NCBI GenBank assembly: GCA_020634455.1
Contig: JACKBQ010000002.1
Coordinates: 124,001-188,000, forward strand
Length of the DNA: 64,000 bases
From: Ardenticatenaceae bacterium
GTDB taxonomy: Bacteria; Chloroflexota; Anaerolineae; Promineifilales; Promineifilaceae
Direction of reading: 5' to 3'
In this document: positions 61,058-64,000 of the stretch, one piece after another
How positions within the stretch are numbered: the first letter of the stretch is position 1
How the letters are laid out: every line of letters starts with the position of its first letter
Translations under genes and position numbers: made by a program
Notes under the pieces: generated by a model
Seen by the model: the letters and a program-made list of their open reading frames with translations, nothing else
Database searches by the model: none
What the model was told of the DNA's origin: nothing

Positions 61058-62032
61058 GTGGAAAGCAAAACCAAAAACAAAAAAACGCGCGCTGAAATTG
61101 AGCGCATGGTAATACGCGCTTTTGACGGCGTAGGGCTTGCTGCGGGGGAAGAGGCTATAACCGAGCTGAAGGAGGGGTGGTTTAATGTGGCTTATTGCAT
61201 CAAGCTGGCAAACGGCCGTGAAACCGTCCTGAAAATCGCCCCGCTCCAAGACGCAGAAGTAATGCTGTACGAAAAACGGATCATGTCCACAGAGGCCGCC
61301 GCCATGCGGCTGGTCAGCCAAAACCCAAAAATCCCCGTGCCTGAAATCTACTTTTTCGACGACGCTCACGATTTATGCGATGCTGACTACTTCTTCATGG
61401 AAAAACTGTACGGGGACAATTTGGAGCATGTCAAAGCCAGCCTTCCCGCCGAAACACAGGCCGCCATTGAGCACCAGATTGGCGCAATCATTTGGGAAAT
61501 CAACCAGTTTCCTGGCACCTATTTTGGCTACGATGGCAACCCGGATTTGCGAGCAGACACCTGGAAAGAAGCCTTTCTAAAAATCATCGAATCGGTCTTG
61601 GTAGATGCCGCCCGCAAAGATGTGGTCTTCGACTTTGGCTACGATGATATCCGCGCCGTTGTGCAAAAACATATCGCCGCGCTAGACGAAATTACTGCCC
61701 CTTGTCTGGTTCATTGGGACGCCTGGAATCCCAACTTCTTTGTCCAGGATGGGCAGGTGACGGGCATTCTTGATTTTGAACGGGCGCTGTGGGCCGAACC
61801 ATTGATGGAAGCGCAGTTCCGGCAGCTTTTTGGGGCTGGCGACCAGAGTTTGCACGGCTACGGCAAGACAGAATTCACCGCTGCGGAGGAGCAGCGCAAA
61901 CATTTGTATGCGCTGCATTTGGCGCTGGTGATGCATGTTGAATGCTATTACCGCCATTACGATACCGACGACATTTTCAACTATTCCCGGCAGTACATTG
62001 CTGACACGATGGCGTGGTTGGTAGCCAACTAA
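61058..62032 (+). CDS. APH-fold kinase (aminoglycoside phosphotransferase family)
   Basis: 324 residues, GTG start at 61058 with GAGGTGA upstream. Eukaryotic-like kinase fold: N lobe with VLKIAP lysine, catalytic loop LVHWDAWNPNFF (His219, Asp221, Asn226) and metal-binding Asp239 in GILDFERAL. In this locus it more plausibly phosphorylates a released sugar or sugar amine than an antibiotic, as some APH-fold proteins do (for example N-acetylhexosamine kinases); that is inference. It follows the GH2 gene by 11 nt. Confidence 0.8.
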   Translation: MESKTKNKKTRAEIERMVIRAFDGVGLAAGEEAITELKEGWFNVAYCIKLANGRETVLKIAPLQDAEVMLYEKRIMSTEAAAMRLVSQNPKIPVPEIYFFDDAHDLCDADYFFMEKLYGDNLEHVKASLPAETQAAIEHQIGAIIWEINQFPGTYFGYDGNPDLRADTWKEAFLKIIESVLVDAARKDVVFDFGYDDIRAVVQKHIAALDEITAPCLVHWDAWNPNFFVQDGQVTGILDFERALWAEPLMEAQFRQLFGAGDQSLHGYGKTEFTAAEEQRKHLYALHLALVMHVECYYRHYDTDDIFNYSRQYIADTMAWLVAN

Positions 62033-62038
62033 GCAAGG

Positions 62039-62069
62039 TTGGTGCGTGGGCAGCCTGCCTACGCACCAA
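62039..62069. repeat. Near-perfect palindrome between kinase and MATE genes
   Basis: Fifteen-nt arms TTGGTGCGTGGGCAG and CTGCCTACGCACCAA match 14 of 15 around a single C. It would form a stable hairpin or bind a dimeric protein. Its position argues that the MATE gene starts at 62082 rather than at the GTG at 62046. Confidence 0.65.
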
Positions 62070-62081
62070 CAAAGTGAAAGC

Positions 62082-63449
62082 ATGGGCAACATATCCAGAG
62101 TTGAGCGCCTGAGTACAGAAAAAATCGGGAAGCTGTTGTGGGAGATGTCTTCGCAAACGACGTTTTCCCTGTTGGTTTATGCCATTTACAGCATCACAGA
62201 TACCTACTTTCTTTCTATCGGCATCAATTCGCTGGCGGCTGCCGGGTCTTCGATTGTTTCGCCGGTCTTGATTGCGCTGGGGGGCGTGGCCACCATTGTG
62301 GGGGTTGGTGGGGCGTCGCTGGTGTCGCGGCGGCTGGGCGAGCATGATACTGAGCAGGCTTCGCGAACGGTGGCAAATACGTTCCTGATTTTTTGGGTAG
62401 CAGCGATTGCGATTACGATTTTTGGATCGCTTTTCATTAAACCTATCGTTTATTTGCTGGGAGCGACGGAGGCGATTGCGCCGTATGCGGTGGTTTACGG
62501 CCGTATCATCTTCCTTGGGGCCATCACCAGTACCGGCTTTTCAACCATCATTCGGGCAGATGGCAGCATCAAATACTCAACTGCCATCTGGATCATCCCC
62601 GTTGTTACCAATGCTATTCTGAGTTGGCTGTTCGTGATGGTCTTGAAAATCGGCGTAGCCGGAGCGGCGCTGGCAACCGTCGCCGGGCAGGCCATCTCCG
62701 CCGGCATGAGCGTCTACTTCTTCTTTTTCAAGAGAAACCGCTCCTACCAAATCAAGGCAGCCTACTTCAAGCCGAATAAAGCTATTATCGGCGAGGTTTT
62801 GTTGATTGGCCTGCCCTCTTTTCTCAAGAGCCTCAGCGCCAGCCTGATAGTTGTTGTCACCAACAACCTGCTCAAGTTGGCGGGCGGCGATAGCGCGTTA
62901 GCCATCTATGCCATCGTTGGCAAACTGTATGCCGCGCTAAACATGCCGCAAACAGGCATCACGCAGGGGATGCAGCCTCTTGTGGGCTACAATTTTGGTC
63001 AAAAACGGCTTGAACGTGTCAGGCAAACCATTGCGCTTTCATTGAAAACGTCAGTGGTTTACGGGACATTCGTTTGTGGCCTCTCTATGTTAATTCCAGC
63101 GGCGTTGATTTCTCTGCTATCCAAAGAAGCAGCGATCATTGCCGAAGGGCAAGTTGCCCTGAGATTGTTATCGTTGTCCTTTCCCGTTAGCGGTTTGGCG
63201 CTGATGGTGGCGACGTTTTTCCAGTCGGTTGGCAGGGCAAAAGAGGCGTTGAGCATCACGCTTGGGAGCATCATCCTGGTCAAATTACCGGTTTTGCTTA
63301 TTGCGTCCAGGCTGTTTGGCTTGAACGGGATTTGGGCTTCGGAAGCGGTTTCTGAACTGTTCCTAAGTGTTATGGTCTTGATTATGTTGCGGCGTTTTCA
63401 GGGTAAAGCGCTGGCTATGGAGACGCTGGCTTACGGAAATGCGCCGTGA
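62082..63449 (+). CDS. MATE-family efflux transporter
   Basis: 455 residues from ATG 62082. About twelve hydrophobic helices in two related halves; the opening MSSQTTFSLLVYAIYSITDTYFLS, GVGGASLVSRRLGEHD and GITQGMQPLVGYNFGQKR are typical of the MepA/DinF-like MATE branch. Cation-driven export of small organic molecules is expected. It may export an end product or be unrelated to the glycan genes. It is separated from them by a hairpin, so cotranscription is uncertain. Confidence 0.88.
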   Translation: MGNISRVERLSTEKIGKLLWEMSSQTTFSLLVYAIYSITDTYFLSIGINSLAAAGSSIVSPVLIALGGVATIVGVGGASLVSRRLGEHDTEQASRTVANTFLIFWVAAIAITIFGSLFIKPIVYLLGATEAIAPYAVVYGRIIFLGAITSTGFSTIIRADGSIKYSTAIWIIPVVTNAILSWLFVMVLKIGVAGAALATVAGQAISAGMSVYFFFFKRNRSYQIKAAYFKPNKAIIGEVLLIGLPSFLKSLSASLIVVVTNNLLKLAGGDSALAIYAIVGKLYAALNMPQTGITQGMQPLVGYNFGQKRLERVRQTIALSLKTSVVYGTFVCGLSMLIPAALISLLSKEAAIIAEGQVALRLLSLSFPVSGLALMVATFFQSVGRAKEALSITLGSIILVKLPVLLIASRLFGLNGIWASEAVSELFLSVMVLIMLRRFQGKALAMETLAYGNAP

Positions 63450-63512
63450 TAATCGGCCAGCTATGGCACAATTCCCGGCGGCTTGGGCTATTTGGCAGTA
63501 AAAGGAGTTTGT

Positions 63513-64000
63513 ATGCTACCGCATTGGACTGAATCTGACGTTGTGGTTGATGGGCTTGAATTTCATTATGTTCGCACGGGAAACGGCCGTACCCCACCTC
63601 TCTTACTCTTGCACGGCTTTTCGGATAACGGCCTGTGCTGGCTGCCGATGGCGCGTGAATTAGAGTCCCGGTTTGATCTGGTTATGCTGGACGCGCGTGG
63701 ACACGGCCGTTCCGCCCGCATACACCCCAACGAGACAATTGACAACGCCGCCGATGCCGCCAAAATTATTGAGGCGTTGGGCTTGCAAAAACCGATAGTT
63801 ATCGGTCATTCGATGGGGGGGCTGGCGGCTACCGAGCTTGGCGCTCGCTTTCCAGACTTGGTGAGCGGGTTGATTTTGGAGGACCCGGCCTGGATTGACC
63901 CCTCGCCTGACGCTGTGCCATTGGCTGAAAACCCATTTTTTAATTGGTTGTTAAATCTCGATGGCGTGCCGGTGGAAGAAATCATCGCGCAGGGCAAAAT
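63513..64000 (+). CDS. Alpha/beta hydrolase (3' partial)
   Basis: The first 162 codons of an alpha/beta-hydrolase, starting at ATG 63513 with AAAGGAG upstream and running off the window. Visible: oxyanion strand LLLLHGFSDNGLCW, LDARGHGRSA, and the nucleophile elbow IGHSMGG (Ser at about residue 98). The acid and His of the triad lie beyond the edge. Substrate unknown; members include esterases, epoxide hydrolases and peptidases. The 63-nt gap from the MATE gene holds no clear terminator, so cotranscription is possible. Confidence 0.85.
   Translation, partial: MLPHWTESDVVVDGLEFHYVRTGNGRTPPLLLLHGFSDNGLCWLPMARELESRFDLVMLDARGHGRSARIHPNETIDNAADAAKIIEALGLQKPIVIGHSMGGLAATELGARFPDLVSGLILEDPAWIDPSPDAVPLAENPFFNWLLNLDGVPVEEIIAQGK

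Larger units (their letters stand above)
268..63710. repeat. Dispersed palindrome ACGGCCGT (HIP1-like), ~97 copies
   Basis: The exact 8-mer recurs throughout the window, nearly always inside genes on both strands, for example at 268, 738, 3503, 8819, 13144, 17140, 19414, 23204, 29404, 34247, 41268, 50896, 58612 and 63703. It is often extended to AACGGCCGTT. In coding DNA it is read in all three phases, giving Thr-Ala-Val, Asn/Tyr/His-Gly-Arg or Arg-Pro-Phe/Tyr. Chance expectation for 64 kb is about one copy. The count was made by eye. Confidence 0.9.

Noticed and set aside
61058..62032. APH-family gene as an antibiotic resistance determinant
   Set aside because: It sits in a sugar-utilisation operon and only the general kinase fold is visible, so a resistance call is not supported.
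1..64000. tRNA, rRNA, integrase, transposase or phage genes
   Set aside because: None recognised on either strand; the intergenic gaps are mostly short and filled by hairpins or repeats.

Overview
The window looks like a bacterial chromosome segment of moderate GC, most probably from the Chloroflexota (Anaerolineae/Ardenticatenia-like). This is inferred from gene content: several MalT-type LuxR regulators, exported NosD-like beta-helix proteins with an LPL-type C-terminal tail, DUF4386 proteins, NHL/thioredoxin lipoproteins and many beta-lactamase-like hydrolases. No rRNA, tRNA, CRISPR array, transposase or phage gene was seen. The most pervasive feature is the 8-bp palindrome ACGGCCGT: about 97 copies counted by eye where about one is expected, nearly all inside genes, resembling the HIP1 palindrome of cyanobacteria.

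Layout. 0-3.3 kb: a cyclase-like/AAA/TPR signalling protein, cut by the window edge. 3.4-12.2 kb: two large exported beta-helix proteins, the second fused to a clan CD (gingipain-like) peptidase through a hexapeptide-repeat linker. 12.3-15.6 kb (minus): a NACHT/STAND ATPase. 15.9-18.5 kb: a PAP2 phosphatase and an amidase. 18.6-23.6 kb: two tandem MalT-like LuxR regulators, both apparently leaderless (TATAAT exactly 6 nt before the start codon). 23.8-32.1 kb: small membrane proteins (two DUF4386), two MDR oxidoreductases, one gene split by an in-frame TGA, an MBOAT-like protein and two serine hydrolases, separated by intergenic regions rich in paired palindromes. 32.2-36.0 kb (minus): a heterodimeric ABC exporter with complementary degenerate ATP sites, an intrinsic terminator in its leader, and a perfect 25-bp-arm hairpin inserted in frame into one gene. 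36.2-42.3 kb: an aldo/keto reductase, a MecA-like penicillin-binding lipoprotein, an NHLRC2-like Trx/NHL lipoprotein and a small membrane protein. 42.5-46.9 kb (minus): another serine hydrolase and a third MalT-like regulator with an inverted repeat at its promoter.

47.2-63.4 kb is a coherent co-directional locus: a family-5 solute-binding lipoprotein, two permeases, two ATPases, a ChbG/YdjC deacetylase, two GH3 enzymes, a GH2 beta-mannosidase-like enzyme, an APH-fold kinase and a MATE transporter. The first nine genes are tightly packed or overlapping. I read it as uptake and cytoplasmic breakdown of beta-linked, possibly acetylated or mannose-containing oligosaccharides by a transporter of the peptide type. 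The glycosidases carry no signal peptide, which fits intracellular hydrolysis after import. An alpha/beta hydrolase runs off the right edge.

The intergenic DNA carries several dispersed repeat families: a GAGACTGGAGA family that has also entered coding sequence, a ~97-bp element with imperfect inverted ends, and convergent palindrome doublets. Function calls rest on motifs read by eye; no database search was possible.
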